From Nannocystis sp. RBIL2 (GTDB lineage: Bacteria > Myxococcota_A > Polyangia > Nannocystales > Nannocystaceae): a stretch of 64,000 nt of DNA. The DNA is taken from NCBI RefSeq assembly GCF_026626745.1, contig NZ_JAPNJW010000002.1, positions 5,046,151 to 5,110,150 of the forward strand. Reading direction: 5' to 3'. Position 1 is the first letter of the stretch; the number at the start of each line of letters is the position of its first letter. A program made the translations under genes and the position numbers. Of the stretch, positions 53,313-63,027 are shown piece by piece. Under the pieces are notes generated by a model, which saw only the letters and a program-made list of their open reading frames with translations, had not been told where the DNA came from and did no database searches.

Positions 53313-56300
53313 TCACATGGTCGCCAGCAGCTTCTTGAGCTCGGCCAGCGGCACCGGCTTCACCATGTGGAGGTCGCAGCCCGCCTCCTTCGAGCGGGCC
53401 CGGTCGCTCTCTTGCCCCCAGCCGGTCAGCGCGATGATGCGGATCGCGGCGCCCCACGGCTGCTGGCGGATCTGTCGCGTCGCGTCGTAGCCGTTGAGCC
53501 GCGGCATCCCCATGTCCATGAGGATGAGGTCGGGGCGGAACGACTCGGCCCCTGCCACCGCCGCCAGGCCGTCGTGCGCCACCTCGACCTTGTGCCCGAG
53601 CAGCCGCAGCATCATCGCCATCGTCAATGCCGAGTCCTCGTTGTCGTCGACCACCAGCACGCGGCGGCCGTTGCTGCTGTCGCGATCGCCGCCCGGGCCG
53701 CCCGGGCTCGCCGACGGCGCCTGCGGCTCGAGCACCGGCAGCGTCACGGTGAACGCGCTGCCCGTGCCTGGCCCTGCGCTGTCGCAGGTGACCGTCCCGC
53801 CGTGCATCTCGACCAACCCCTTCACCAATGCCAGCCCGATCCCGAGGCCCCCGTTCGAGCGTTCGATCGAGCGATCGATCTGCGAGAACATGTCGAAGAT
53901 GCTGGTCAGCGCCGCCCGCGGGATGCCGATCCCGTCGTCGCGGACCACTACCCGCACCTCGCCGCCCGAGCGCTCCGCGCTGAGGCGGATGTGCCCGCCG
54001 GGCGGCGTGTACTTGGCGCTGTTGGTCAGCAGGTTGCTGAACACCTGCGCCAGGCGGGTCAGGTCGGCGTCGAGGACCACCGGCCGCGGCGGCAGCGAGA
54101 TCTCGAGCGAGTGCCTGGCCGCGTCGATGAACGGCCGCGCCGTCTCGACCGCGTTGTTGACCACGTCGGCGAGCACCACTCGCGCGCGGCGCAGCTCCAT
54201 CTTGTTGCGGCTGATCCGCGACACGTCGAGCAGGTCGTCGATAAGCCGGACCATGTGCCCGAGCTGGCGGTCCATCACCGCCTGCGAGTGCTCCTGGATC
54301 GCCGGGTCGTCGGACAGGCGCAGCGCCTCGAGGCCGTTGCGGATCGGCGCCAGCGGGTTGCGCAGCTCGTGGGCCAGCAGCGCCAGGAACTCGTCCTTGC
54401 GCCGGTCCTGCTCGCGCAGCGCCGCGTTCAGGCGGGCGTTCTCGATCGCCACCGAGGTGATGTGCGCCAGCTGGACCAGCACGACCTCGTCGCTGTCGCC
54501 GAACCCGCCGTCCTCGTCGTCCCACAGCTGGACCAGCCCGAGGTTTTCGCCCTGGCGGTCGACGAACGGCGCCGCCAGCCAGCGCCGCGGCCCCCCGCGG
54601 CCGTCGCTGCGGTTCGCCGGGCCCTCGCCGGCCAGGCGCAGCGGGCGTTGGCTGCGACGCACCAGGTCGACCAGCACCTCGGCGCCGGCGGGCGCGGCGT
54701 ACTCGCGGCGCAGCCCTTCCTTCGTGGTCGTCATCGCCAGCGGGCCGGACGAGTCGTCGGCGTTGCTCAGGCTCGAGCAGGCGTGGCCGGCCCCGATGAT
54801 CCGCCGCGCCTCCTCGGCCACGGTCGCCAGCACGCTCTCGAGCGACTGCGCCGAGTGGATCGCCAGCGACGCGTCGGCGACCTGCCGCAGCATGTGGGCC
54901 TGCTCGCGCTCGCGCTCGAGGGACTCCGACAGGCGCTGCTCGTCGCGCTTGTCCTCGGTGATGTCGACGGTCACCCCGTCGAAGCGGATCGGCACGCCGT
55001 CGGCGTTGCACATCGCCCCGCCGAGCGCGCGGATCCACTTGATCGCGCCGGACTCGGGCTCGACCGTGCGGTAGACGGTGTCGTACGGCGCGAGGTCGCG
55101 GATCGACGCGTCGATCGTCGTGCGCGTGCGCTCGCGGTCCTCCGGGTGCATGCGCTCGTAGAACATGCCGATGGTGACGCGCGCCGTCGGCGGCAGCCAG
55201 AAGTGCTCCTTGACCCGCGCGTCCCACTGCAGCTCGTCGAACGGCAGGTCGCAGTACCAGAAGCCGACGCCCGACAGGCGCACCGCGAAGTCGAGGCGCG
55301 CGCGGCTGTCGGCCAGCGCTCGCTCGGCCAGCGCCCGCTCCGTGACGTCGCGGCTGACCGCCAGGTGGTTCCAGCCGCCGCCCGCCGCCGGCAGCGGGAC
55401 CGCCGTGCTCTCCATGTGCCGCCGGGTGCCGCGGAGGCCGATGATGTCGAACGCGAGGGTGCCCTGCTCGCCGCGGCACACGCGTTCGTGGAAGGCGCGG
55501 AAGGCCGCGCGGTCCTCGGGCGCGATCACGTCGTGGATGTTCGCGCCGATCGCCGCCTCGGCGTCGGCCTCGATCATGCCCAGCCCGGCCGAGTTCATCT
55601 GCAGCAGCGTGCCGTCGGGCGCGATCAGCTTGACGCACTCCGGCGTGGCCTCGACGATCGCCCGGTAGCGCGCCTCGCTGTCTCGCAGGCGCCGCGTCGC
55701 CCGGGTCCGCTCGAGCGCCTCCCAGCAGCGGTCGGCCACGGTGCGCAGCAGCGTCACCTCGTCGGCGCCCCAGCGCCGCGGGCCCTTGGTGTGGACCGCC
55801 ATCGTGGCGATGAATTTTCCTTGCTTGTGCAAGGGCACGTAGGCTCCGGCCCCGATGTGCGCCGCGCGATAGGCGGTGAGGTCGGCGCCGGCGCGCGGGT
55901 CGTGCTCGACGTCGTCGATCACCCACGGCTCGTGGGCCCGCATCGCGTCGAGCAGCGTCGGGCCGAACGCGGGCACCGGCCAGCGGCCGACCATGCTGGG
56001 GATGCCGCGCGAGTAGTCGCCGGTGATGACGAACGTCGCCTCGTCCTCGACCTCCGCGTAGGCGCAGCGGTCGGCCTCGACGTGCTCGGCGAGCATGCGC
56101 GTCGTGACGGCCAGGACCTCCTCGGGCTCGGTCAGCGGTTGGGTCGCGGCCGCGAGGTCGGCGAGGAAGCGGTGGCGGCCCTCGCTCTTCCGCAGCGCCG
56201 CCTCGGCCTCTTTCTGCAGCGTGATGTCGCGGGCGATCTTCGACGCGCCGACGATCCGGCCGTCGCCGTCGCGCAGCGGCGAGACCGTGAGCGAGATGTG

Positions 56301-56978
56301 GAGCCGTCGCCCGTCCTTGGCCATGCGCACGGTCTCGAACGACTGGATGCGCTCGCCGCGGACCAGGCGGCTCAGGATCAGCCGCTCCTCGTCGAGCCGC
56401 TCGGGCGGGATGATGATCGTGATCGACTTGCCGACGACCTCGGCGGCGGTGTAGCCGAACAGCCGCTCGGCGCCGGCGTTCCACGTGCGGATGACGCTGT
56501 CGAGGGTCTTGCTGACGATCGCGTCCTCCGAGGTCGCGACGATCGCCGCCAGACGGGCCTGGGCCTCCTCGGCCCGGCGGCGCTCGCTGACGTCGCGGAA
56601 CACGAGGACGGCCCCGACCGGCCTTCCCGCGCTGTCGCGGATCGGCGCGGCGCTGTCGTCGATCGGTCGCTCGCCGCCGTCCCGCGCGAGCAGACAGGTG
56701 TGATTCGCCAGACCGACGACCACGCCCTCGCGCAGGGCCCTCAGCGCCGGGTTCTCGGCCGGCTCGCGCGTGAACTCGTGGACGATCCGGAACACCTCGG
56801 TCAGCGGGCGGCCCACGGCCTCGCTCATGGGCCACCCGGTCAGCGTCTCGGCGACCGGGTTGAGGTACGTGACGCGGCCCTCGACGTCGGTGCTGATGAC
56901 GGCGTCGCCGATGCTGGCGAGGGTGATCTGCAGCCGCTCGCGCTCCCGCGCGAGCTCGTCGTCGTCACGCACCATCAT
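53313..56978 (-). CDS. Cytoplasmic PAS/GAF hybrid histidine kinase
   Basis: 1,221 residues with no transmembrane segment. Domain order: PAS (about 10-135), PAS (140-265), GAF (275-425), PAS (435-555), PAS with PAC (560-695), GAF (700-860), HisKA with the phosphorylated His in LLAHELRNPLAP (about 868), HATPase with N-box NLLTNSAKY and G-box GIGLALVKGLVEMHGG (980-1085), and a C-terminal receiver with VLVVDDNED and the phospho-Asp in LILMDMGMP (about 1154). It senses internal small molecules or redox/light cues via PAS/GAF and passes phosphate to the receiver or to another protein. No partner response regulator is adjacent. Confidence 0.95.
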   Translation of the reverse strand: MMVRDDDELARERERLQITLASIGDAVISTDVEGRVTYLNPVAETLTGWPMSEAVGRPLTEVFRIVHEFTREPAENPALRALREGVVVGLANHTCLLARDGGERPIDDSAAPIRDSAGRPVGAVLVFRDVSERRRAEEAQARLAAIVATSEDAIVSKTLDSVIRTWNAGAERLFGYTAAEVVGKSITIIIPPERLDEERLILSRLVRGERIQSFETVRMAKDGRRLHISLTVSPLRDGDGRIVGASKIARDITLQKEAEAALRKSEGRHRFLADLAAATQPLTEPEEVLAVTTRMLAEHVEADRCAYAEVEDEATFVITGDYSRGIPSMVGRWPVPAFGPTLLDAMRAHEPWVIDDVEHDPRAGADLTAYRAAHIGAGAYVPLHKQGKFIATMAVHTKGPRRWGADEVTLLRTVADRCWEALERTRATRRLRDSEARYRAIVEATPECVKLIAPDGTLLQMNSAGLGMIEADAEAAIGANIHDVIAPEDRAAFRAFHERVCRGEQGTLAFDIIGLRGTRRHMESTAVPLPAAGGGWNHLAVSRDVTERALAERALADSRARLDFAVRLSGVGFWYCDLPFDELQWDARVKEHFWLPPTARVTIGMFYERMHPEDRERTRTTIDASIRDLAPYDTVYRTVEPESGAIKWIRALGGAMCNADGVPIRFDGVTVDITEDKRDEQRLSESLEREREQAHMLRQVADASLAIHSAQSLESVLATVAEEARRIIGAGHACSSLSNADDSSGPLAMTTTKEGLRREYAAPAGAEVLVDLVRRSQRPLRLAGEGPANRSDGRGGPRRWLAAPFVDRQGENLGLVQLWDDEDGGFGDSDEVVLVQLAHITSVAIENARLNAALREQDRRKDEFLALLAHELRNPLAPIRNGLEALRLSDDPAIQEHSQAVMDRQLGHMVRLIDDLLDVSRISRNKMELRRARVVLADVVNNAVETARPFIDAARHSLEISLPPRPVVLDADLTRLAQVFSNLLTNSAKYTPPGGHIRLSAERSGGEVRVVVRDDGIGIPRAALTSIFDMFSQIDRSIERSNGGLGIGLALVKGLVEMHGGTVTCDSAGPGTGSAFTVTLPVLEPQAPSASPGGPGGDRDSSNGRRVLVVDDNEDSALTMAMMLRLLGHKVEVAHDGLAAVAGAESFRPDLILMDMGMPRLNGYDATRQIRQQPWGAAIRIIALTGWGQESDRARSKEAGCDLHMVKPVPLAELKKLLATM

Positions 56979-57187
56979 CGACTCCGCCGACCCGCTCCGG
57001 CGCAGGCGGCGGCGCGCGTCCCCGGGACTTCACGGCGCTCAGAGACTACAGTTCGCGGCGGGGAGGCCATGAGGCAGCAAGGCTAGGCCGAGGCCGCCGC
57101 CGTCGCAAGCGGAACGGGCGAGCGCGAGCGCACCCGCGAGCCGGCACGCGCCGCGGCGCTGGGAGCGGCGCAGTCAAAGACGTGTAT

Positions 57188-58027
57188 CTACCGCCCTCGC
57201 GGCGCCGCGGCCTCGACCGGCAGCACCCGCGGGGCGTCGACCTCGCGGTTGGGGACGGTCGTCGGCAGCTCGAGGTGGTAAACGCCGCTCGGCATCAGGC
57301 CGCAGCCGCCGAAGCGGGCCATCACGCGCAGCTGGGCCAGCACGTCCTCGCCGCAGTGCTCGCGCGGCAGCTCGGTCCAGAAGTCGAAGCCGCCGACGGC
57401 GCGCAGCTTGGCCGCGTCGTAGAGCACGCAGCCGCCGACCCACGCGACCTTGTAGCAGCGCGTGGCGGCGGGGCCGAGCCCGAGCCCGCGCTGGACGTGC
57501 CACAGGTTGGCGGCGTTGTGCAGCTCGTGGCGCTGCCACGCCGCGCTGCCTGGCTCGACCAGCTCGGGCTCGACGCGGCCCGACCACAGCTCGACGCGCT
57601 GCTGGTGCGGGCGCACCGAGTCCTCCCGGCTCAGACCGATCACCGCGCTGCCGACGAACCCGCAGGCCTCGCGCGCCAGCACCTGGGTCATCTGCGCGAC
57701 CACCCACGGCTCCAGCAGCAGATCGTCGTCGAGGCACAGCAATTGCTCGGCGTGCGCCTGCGCCAGCAGATAGTGGCGCTGCTCGGCCAGGCCGCGGCGG
57801 GGCAGATGCCGGTGCAGCTCGACCTCGTGGCCGTGGGCCCGCAGCACCCGCACCACGGCGCGCAGCTCGCCGGCGTCGCCCGCCGGCGCGTCGCCCTGAT
57901 CGGACACGACCACGCGGAACGGCGTCCCGCCGGGCGTCGCCAGCGTCTGGGCGCACAGGCTGGTCAGCGTGACGGCCAGCGCGGCCGGACGATCGCAGGT
58001 CGGGATCAGGACGTCGAGGGTCGGCAT
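57188..58027 (-). CDS. Family 2 glycosyltransferase
   Basis: 279 residues from ATG 58027 (MPTLDVLIPTCDRPAALAVT). GT-A signatures: IPTCDRP at the nucleotide-sugar site, LCLDDDLLLEPWVV with the DxD motif (about 110), and WVGGCVLYDAAKLRAVGGFD and EDVLAQLRVMARFG in the acceptor half. Probably transfers a sugar to a cell-surface polymer or to a lipid carrier. A longer open frame to 58162 has no conserved residues. Confidence 0.88.
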   Translation of the reverse strand: MPTLDVLIPTCDRPAALAVTLTSLCAQTLATPGGTPFRVVVSDQGDAPAGDAGELRAVVRVLRAHGHEVELHRHLPRRGLAEQRHYLLAQAHAEQLLCLDDDLLLEPWVVAQMTQVLAREACGFVGSAVIGLSREDSVRPHQQRVELWSGRVEPELVEPGSAAWQRHELHNAANLWHVQRGLGLGPAATRCYKVAWVGGCVLYDAAKLRAVGGFDFWTELPREHCGEDVLAQLRVMARFGGCGLMPSGVYHLELPTTVPNREVDAPRVLPVEAAAPRGR

Positions 58028-58352
58028 ACGCGCTGCGGCAGATGAGGTTGCATGCGCAAGGAACTTCCCTGGCGGATGGCGGCCGCGCGAGGTCACGGGC
58101 GCGTCGCCGCGCAAGCATGCGCAAGCGACGAGGCCGAGCAAGCGCGGCGCGACACCTCGCAATCACCGGTCGCTGCACCGCGCTGCCCCCCGCGTCGCGA
58201 GGGTTCTTCCCAGACAATGCGCGGAGGGCGAACGACGGCGGCCCGGCGTGTTGCGATGCATCATCCTCGCGCGCCGCCACTCGACAGGCGCGCGGCGCCT
58301 GCTTGACGGCAGGGGCGCGGGTGCTACCAAACCGCGCGCTGGAGATTCAATC
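58028..58352. other. Divergent intergenic region
   Basis: About 325 bp of GC-rich sequence between a glycosyltransferase and the DUF2795 gene. I see no gene or clear element; promoters for both are expected here. Confidence 0.4.
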
Positions 58353-58793
58353 ATGACCAAGGCAGGCGCTTCCCCCATCGAACTGACGCATCAACTCCGC
58401 GGCATCGACTTCCCGGTCAGCAAGAAAGAGCTGATCCAGTACGCCCGCGACAACAACGCCGACGAGGCGGTGCTGCGCGAGATGGAGGCGATGCCCGAGC
58501 AGGAGTTTCGCAGCATGCGCGACGTGACCCGGGCCATGGGCCAGAGCGACGAGTCCGACGACCGCTCGCGCTCCGGGCGAGACGAGGAGCGCGGACGGTC
58601 GCGCAGCGAGGAGCGCGAGGGCGGCGAAGAGCGCGGGCGGTCGCGCGGCGAAGAGCGCGAGGGCGGCGAGGGCCGGTCGCGCAGCGGCGAGCGCGAGGGC
58701 GGCGAAGGTCGCGAGCGTTCACGCGGCGAGGCGCGCGAGGGCGGCGAGGAGCGCGGCGGCCGGCAGGGCGGCCGCGGGGGCGGCGAGCGCTGA
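58353..58793 (+). CDS. DUF2795 protein with Arg/Glu/Gly-repeat tail
   Basis: 146 residues. The first 60 match DUF2795 (IELTHQLRGIDFPVSKKELI, VLREMEAMPEQEFRSMRDV), a small helical domain. The tail (about 65-146) is built from Arg/Ser/Glu/Gly repeats such as RGRSRSEEREGGEE and RSRGEEREGGEG, a disordered RGG-like region that may bind RNA or DNA. Repeat-unit variation suggests recent copy-number change. It is followed 31 bp later by a glycosyltransferase gene. Confidence 0.75.
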   Translation: MTKAGASPIELTHQLRGIDFPVSKKELIQYARDNNADEAVLREMEAMPEQEFRSMRDVTRAMGQSDESDDRSRSGRDEERGRSRSEEREGGEERGRSRGEEREGGEGRSRSGEREGGEGRERSRGEAREGGEERGGRQGGRGGGER

Positions 58794-58824
58794 GACAACC
58801 ACTTCGCACGACCCGGGAGGGTGC

Positions 58825-60684
58825 ATGACGATCGACCTCCGCGAAGGCGCGCCCGCGATCTCCGTGCTCATGCCGACTTACGGCCACGCGCGCTTCATCC
58901 CGACCGCGATCGCCAGCCTGCTGGCGCAGGAGCGGGCCGACTGGGAGCTGATCGTCGTCGACGACGGCTCCCCCGACGACACCGCGGCCGTGGTCGCGCC
59001 CTACCTCGCAGATCCGCGGATCTGCTACGAGCGCCTGGCGCACAACGTCGGGCTCGGCGCGGCCCTCAACGTCGCGCTGGCCCGCGCCCGCGCCCCGCGG
59101 ATCGCCTACCTCCCGTCCGACGACCGCTATTGGCCCGACCACCTCGGCTCGCTCGCCGCCCGACTCGACGCCGCGCCGGCGGCCGCGCTGGCCTATTCGG
59201 GGGTGCGTCATCACTACAATCGCCGCGCCGACGGGGCCGTCGCCGGGCATTCGTTGCAGTTGGTCCAGGTGATGCACCGCCGCAGCGAGGCGCGCTGGCT
59301 GGGGCGCACCGAGCTGGTCACGGACGACCTCGGCCGCATGCTGTGGGACCGCCTGCTCGAAGCGGGCCCGGCGGTCGCGACCGGGCGCGTCACCTGCGAA
59401 TGGGTGGACCACCCCGAGCAATTGCACAAGCTGCTGCGCGAGCCGCTGGGCGGCCTCAACGCCTATCGTCAACGGTTCGCGGTGGCGCACCCGCTGCGGT
59501 TCCACAGCAGCGTCGGCAATCCGATCGACGAGGTCGAGCACTACCGCCGCGCGCGCGAGCGGCCGCCCACCCCGCGGGCCCGCGACGGCCTGACGCTCCT
59601 CCTCGTCGGCGAGCTGGCCTACAACGCCGACCGCGTGCTCGCGCTCGAGGAGCGCGGCCACTCGCTGTACGGGCTGTGGATGGCCGAGCCGCACTGGTAC
59701 AACACCGTCGGCCCGCTGCCGTTCGGCCACGTGCGCGACCTGCCGCGCGACGACTGGCGGCGGATGATCCGCGCCCTGCGGCCCGACGTCGTCTACGCCC
59801 TCCTCAACTGGCAGGCGGTCCCGTTCGCCCGCGAGGTGCTGGCCGCGGACACCGGCGTGCCGTTCGTCTGGCACTTCAAGGAGGGCCCGTTCATCTGCCG
59901 CGAGAAGGGCACCTGGCCGGCGCTGATGGACCTGCACACCCGCGCCGACGGCCTGGTCTACTCGAGCCCGGAGATGCGCGAGTGGTTCGCCACGGTGCTG
60001 CCGGCCGACGCCGCGTCGATCCCCTCGCGCATCGTCGACGGCGATCTGCCGCGGCGCGAGTGGTTCGCCGGCGAGCCGTCACCGCGCCTGTCGCAGGCCG
60101 ACGGATCGATCCACACGGTGGTGCCCGGGCGACCGATCGGCCTCCACCCGCACCACGTCGCCGAGCTGGCGGCCGAGGACGTGCATCTGCACTTCTACGG
60201 CGACTTCACCCACGGCCAGTGGCGCGAGTGGATCGACCGCGCCCGCGCCCTCGCGCCGCGGCACCTGCACCTGCACGGCCACGTCGACCAGCGGCGATGG
60301 GTCGAGGAGTTCTCGCGCTACGACGCCGGCTGGCTGCACTTCTTCGCCAGCGACAACGACGGCGACATCGCCCGCGCCGACTGGGACGACCTCAACATCC
60401 CCGCCCGCGCAGCGACCCTGGCGGCCGCCGGCCTGCCGATGATCCAGCGCGCCAACGACGGCGCCCGCGTCGCCAGCCAGAGCCTGGCCCGCCGGCTCGG
60501 CGTCGGCGTGTTCGCCCGCGACATGGCCGACCTCGCCGCCCAGCTGCGAGACACCGCCCGCACCCAGGCGATCCGCGAGCAGGTGTGGCGCGTCCGCGAC
60601 GAGTTCACCTTCGACCACCACGCCGACGACCTGCTGGCGTTCCTCGGCGAGGTCGCCCGCACGCGGCCGCGCGCGAGCGCCTAG
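58825..60684 (+). CDS. Two-domain glycosyltransferase (GT-A plus GT-B-like)
   Basis: 619 residues from ATG 58825. The N-terminal 230 residues are a family 2 GT-A domain (ISVLMPTYGHARFIPTAIAS, VVDDGSPDD near 45, IAYLPSDDRYWPD). The C-terminal 350 residues resemble a GT-B domain (LTLLLVGELAYNADRVLALE, VVYALLNWQAVPFAREVL, HLHGHVDQRRWVEEFSRYD, IPARAATLAAAGLPMIQRAN). Such fusions make surface polysaccharides or glycosylated proteins by adding two sugars. The start GAGGGTGC lies 7 bp before ATG. Confidence 0.85.
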   Translation: MTIDLREGAPAISVLMPTYGHARFIPTAIASLLAQERADWELIVVDDGSPDDTAAVVAPYLADPRICYERLAHNVGLGAALNVALARARAPRIAYLPSDDRYWPDHLGSLAARLDAAPAAALAYSGVRHHYNRRADGAVAGHSLQLVQVMHRRSEARWLGRTELVTDDLGRMLWDRLLEAGPAVATGRVTCEWVDHPEQLHKLLREPLGGLNAYRQRFAVAHPLRFHSSVGNPIDEVEHYRRARERPPTPRARDGLTLLLVGELAYNADRVLALEERGHSLYGLWMAEPHWYNTVGPLPFGHVRDLPRDDWRRMIRALRPDVVYALLNWQAVPFAREVLAADTGVPFVWHFKEGPFICREKGTWPALMDLHTRADGLVYSSPEMREWFATVLPADAASIPSRIVDGDLPRREWFAGEPSPRLSQADGSIHTVVPGRPIGLHPHHVAELAAEDVHLHFYGDFTHGQWREWIDRARALAPRHLHLHGHVDQRRWVEEFSRYDAGWLHFFASDNDGDIARADWDDLNIPARAATLAAAGLPMIQRANDGARVASQSLARRLGVGVFARDMADLAAQLRDTARTQAIREQVWRVRDEFTFDHHADDLLAFLGEVARTRPRASA

Positions 60685-60701
60685 GCCGGCGCAGCACATC
60701 A

Positions 60702-60729
60702 CATGTCCCATGGGACATATAGATTCACT
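60702..60729. repeat. 14-bp repeat (site 18), perfect 16-bp palindrome
   Basis: CATGTCCCATGGGA followed by CATATAGATTCACT; together they contain the perfect palindrome ATGTCCCATGGGACAT (60703-60718). Located 17 bp after the glycosyltransferase stop and 28 bp before the stop of the convergent lipoprotein gene. Confidence 0.7.
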
Positions 60730-60745
60730 GCTTCCCGCCGGCGCC

Positions 60746-61363
60746 TCACTCGGTCAAGCCCGAGCCCTGGTCGCACGAGGTCGCCGGCGCCTCTCCGCAC
60801 GCGGCGACCTCCTCGCGGAAGCCGTCGTTCATGCAGAGGAAGCGGGCCAGCGCGTCGGGCTCGGCGAGGCAGCCCTCGAAGTAGCCGGCGTCCTCGATGG
60901 TGAAGTGGGTGAAGGGGCCTCCATCGCAGCGGTCCGGGAAGCTCAGCAAATGCAAGACAGTCCCGTCGTCGCGGATCCGCACGATCAGCCGCTCGGCGGT
61001 CCCTGTGTCGAAGCCGAAGGTCCGCGACCATTCGAGGCTGCCCGGCTTGCGGTCGCGCAGCGCCTGGATCGCGCACTCGAGCGCGGCCTCGTCGTCCACG
61101 GCCCACCACATCTCGGGGTCGCACGGCTCCCACTCGCACCCGACGACGAAGGACTCGCAGATCGAGGACTTGCAGGCCGGATCGCCCACGCAGACGCAAA
61201 GCTCCCCCTCCGGGAAGTCGCCGGTGGTCGGCGCAGTGCTCGACGAATCGGAGCTCGACGAGCCGGTCGTGTCGGTATCCGTCGCGCCGTCGGTCGCACT
61301 ACCCGGCGCAGGACCGCAGGCGACGAGGGTAACCAGGGCGAAATAAAGTAAGCGAGACTTCAT
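60746..61363 (-). CDS. Lipoprotein with Ser/Thr-rich linker
   Basis: 205 residues. The signal peptide ends LVTLVAC with the lipobox Cys at residue 16; then comes a Ser/Thr/Asp-rich linker (TDTDTTGSSSSDSSSTAPTT) and a folded part with many Cys (CVCVGDPACKSSICESF, CEWEPCDPEMWW). The plan matches the lipoprotein at 40,896. Role unknown, surface or periplasmic. Confidence 0.75.
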   Translation of the reverse strand: MKSRLLYFALVTLVACGPAPGSATDGATDTDTTGSSSSDSSSTAPTTGDFPEGELCVCVGDPACKSSICESFVVGCEWEPCDPEMWWAVDDEAALECAIQALRDRKPGSLEWSRTFGFDTGTAERLIVRIRDDGTVLHLLSFPDRCDGGPFTHFTIEDAGYFEGCLAEPDALARFLCMNDGFREEVAACGEAPATSCDQGSGLTE

Positions 61364-61524
61364 GTCTCATTGTGACACTTGCGCAGCACGGCCCGCAAGC
61401 AATCGCCGCCCGGAACGCGCTCCAGCAGCGCCGGCGGCGGCGAGCCGGAGCCCACGCGGACGTGTCGGACGGCGATCGGACTTCCGCGGCAGGCGCACCC
61501 TGGCCGGCTCTCCCCGGCCGCAGG

Positions 61525-62067
61525 TCAGCCCTGGCCCGTCGAGAACGCCTGCGCCGCCCGGTGATTGTCCTCCGCCGCGCGCGTGCGCATCGTGACCGCG
61601 TCGATGAGGGTCTCGTCGCGCCGCGTCGTGTCGATCCAGAATCGACGAGGGTCGCGCGGATCGTACAGCACGCTGAAGATCCGTCCGGGAGTCAGATCTC
61701 CGAGCTCGTCCGTAACGATGGGGATGACCGCCTCGGCCACCACCTCGCCGCCGCCGATCGGCAGCAAGCGGACCTGCAGGCGCATCGGTCGCCGCTCCTC
61801 GCGCACGTATCTCCGCGCGGTCCGCCCGGAGGCCATCCTGTGCCCCACGAACGCCGCGCGGAACACCGGCGGCTCGCCGGTCGGCTCGGCCTGCTCGACG
61901 CGCGCCTTGCAGAGCAGCCACGACTCCAGCGCCTCGCGGTGGCGCGTGCCCGCGGGCGACTGCTCCCAGGCGTCGATCCCGGCCTGCCGCTGCATGTTCA
62001 GGCGATAGAAGAACCCGATCGTCGCGGCGATCATGAGCAGCCAGATCAGCGAAACCCATGCAGGCAT
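61525..62067 (-). CDS. Single-pass membrane protein
   Basis: 180 residues from ATG 62067 (MPAWVSLIWLLMIAATIGFF). One N-terminal membrane helix is followed by a charged beta-rich domain of about 150 residues (FRAAFVGHRMASGRT, RRPMRLQVRLLPIGGGEVVA, RIFSVLYDPRDPRRFWID). The YDPRDPRRFWID motif recalls DUF3592-type membrane-associated proteins. The longer frame to 62187 has no conserved start. Confidence 0.65.
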   Translation of the reverse strand: MPAWVSLIWLLMIAATIGFFYRLNMQRQAGIDAWEQSPAGTRHREALESWLLCKARVEQAEPTGEPPVFRAAFVGHRMASGRTARRYVREERRPMRLQVRLLPIGGGEVVAEAVIPIVTDELGDLTPGRIFSVLYDPRDPRRFWIDTTRRDETLIDAVTMRTRAAEDNHRAAQAFSTGQG

Positions 62068-62196
62068 GCGGCTGTCGTACGCTCGAACGGCGCGACAGTC
62101 CAGCGCGTCGTTCGAGTGGCGCGCGGCCGCGCCGGGCCACCGCGGTCGCGCGTCGCCCTGGGCGAACACCCCACGCGCCCGCTCCAACGTCGGGCG

Positions 62197-63027
62197 TCAC
62201 CCCAAATTAAACACGCGCCGGGCGTTGCCGGCGAGGAACAGCGCGCGCGCCTCGTCGTCGAGGCCGAGCGCGTCCAGCCCCGCGAGCGCCCGCGCCGGCG
62301 GGATCATCGGCCAGTTGCTGCCGAACAGCACCTTCTTGCGCCCGTGCGTCGCCAGGTACTGCACCAGCGTCGGCGGGTAGCGCTTCACGGTGTACGCGGA
62401 GGTGTCGATGTACACGTTCGGGTGCTTGGTGCAGACCGCGACCATCTCCTCGGTCCACGGGTAACCGATGTGACCGCCGACGATCACGAGCTCGGGGAAG
62501 TCGATGGCGATCTGGTCGACGTAGGGGATCGGTCGCCCGACCTCGGAGGGCTTGAGCGGGCCGGTGTGGCCGACCTGCGTGCAGAACGGGACCCCGAGCT
62601 CGCAGCACTCGGCAAGCAGCGGATAAAACCGCGGGTGCGTCGGCGGCAGCTCCCACAGCCACGGCAGCACGCGCACGCCGCGGAACCCGAGCTGCTTGAC
62701 GCAGCGCCGGAGCTCGCGCACCGCCTCCATCGGCCGGCTGATGTCGACCGAGCCGACGCCGACCAGCCGCTCGGGCGCCTGCGCGACCCATGCGGCGACC
62801 TCGTCGTTGCTCACCAGCGCGCCCATCGGCCCGACCCACGCGCTGATGATGCCGCGCGTGACGCCGCCCTCGTCCATGCCCGCGAGCGTCGCCTCGAGCG
62901 GCCACGGCCCGGCGAAGTCGTTGCCCGTCCAGCGCTTGAGCGAGTCGAGCCACGGCTGGGCCATGAACCGCGGCGTCGGGTGCTGCATCCAGGCGTCGAT
63001 GATCGTCGGCGAGTCGGCGGAGCTCAT
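62197..63027 (-). CDS. Amidohydrolase-family protein (metal-dependent hydrolase/decarboxylase type)
   Basis: 276 residues from ATG 63027. The fold of amidohydrolase-2/ACMSD-like TIM barrels is visible: IIDAWMQHPTPRFM at the start (metal-site strand, with only one His), GVRVLPWLWELPP, CTQVGHTGPL, IVGGHIGYPWTEEM and VLFGSNWPMIPP, which carries the catalytic Asp/Asn position (here Asn in GSNWP). The substrate is unknown. The missing second His of the HxH motif and the Asn at the usual Asp position raise the possibility of altered chemistry. Confidence 0.8.
   Translation of the reverse strand: MSSADSPTIIDAWMQHPTPRFMAQPWLDSLKRWTGNDFAGPWPLEATLAGMDEGGVTRGIISAWVGPMGALVSNDEVAAWVAQAPERLVGVGSVDISRPMEAVRELRRCVKQLGFRGVRVLPWLWELPPTHPRFYPLLAECCELGVPFCTQVGHTGPLKPSEVGRPIPYVDQIAIDFPELVIVGGHIGYPWTEEMVAVCTKHPNVYIDTSAYTVKRYPPTLVQYLATHGRKKVLFGSNWPMIPPARALAGLDALGLDDEARALFLAGNARRVFNLG

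Noticed and set aside
53208..57086. Plus-strand open frame of 1,292 residues opposite the histidine kinase
   Set aside because: Antisense shadow of a nine-domain kinase; no recognisable motif.
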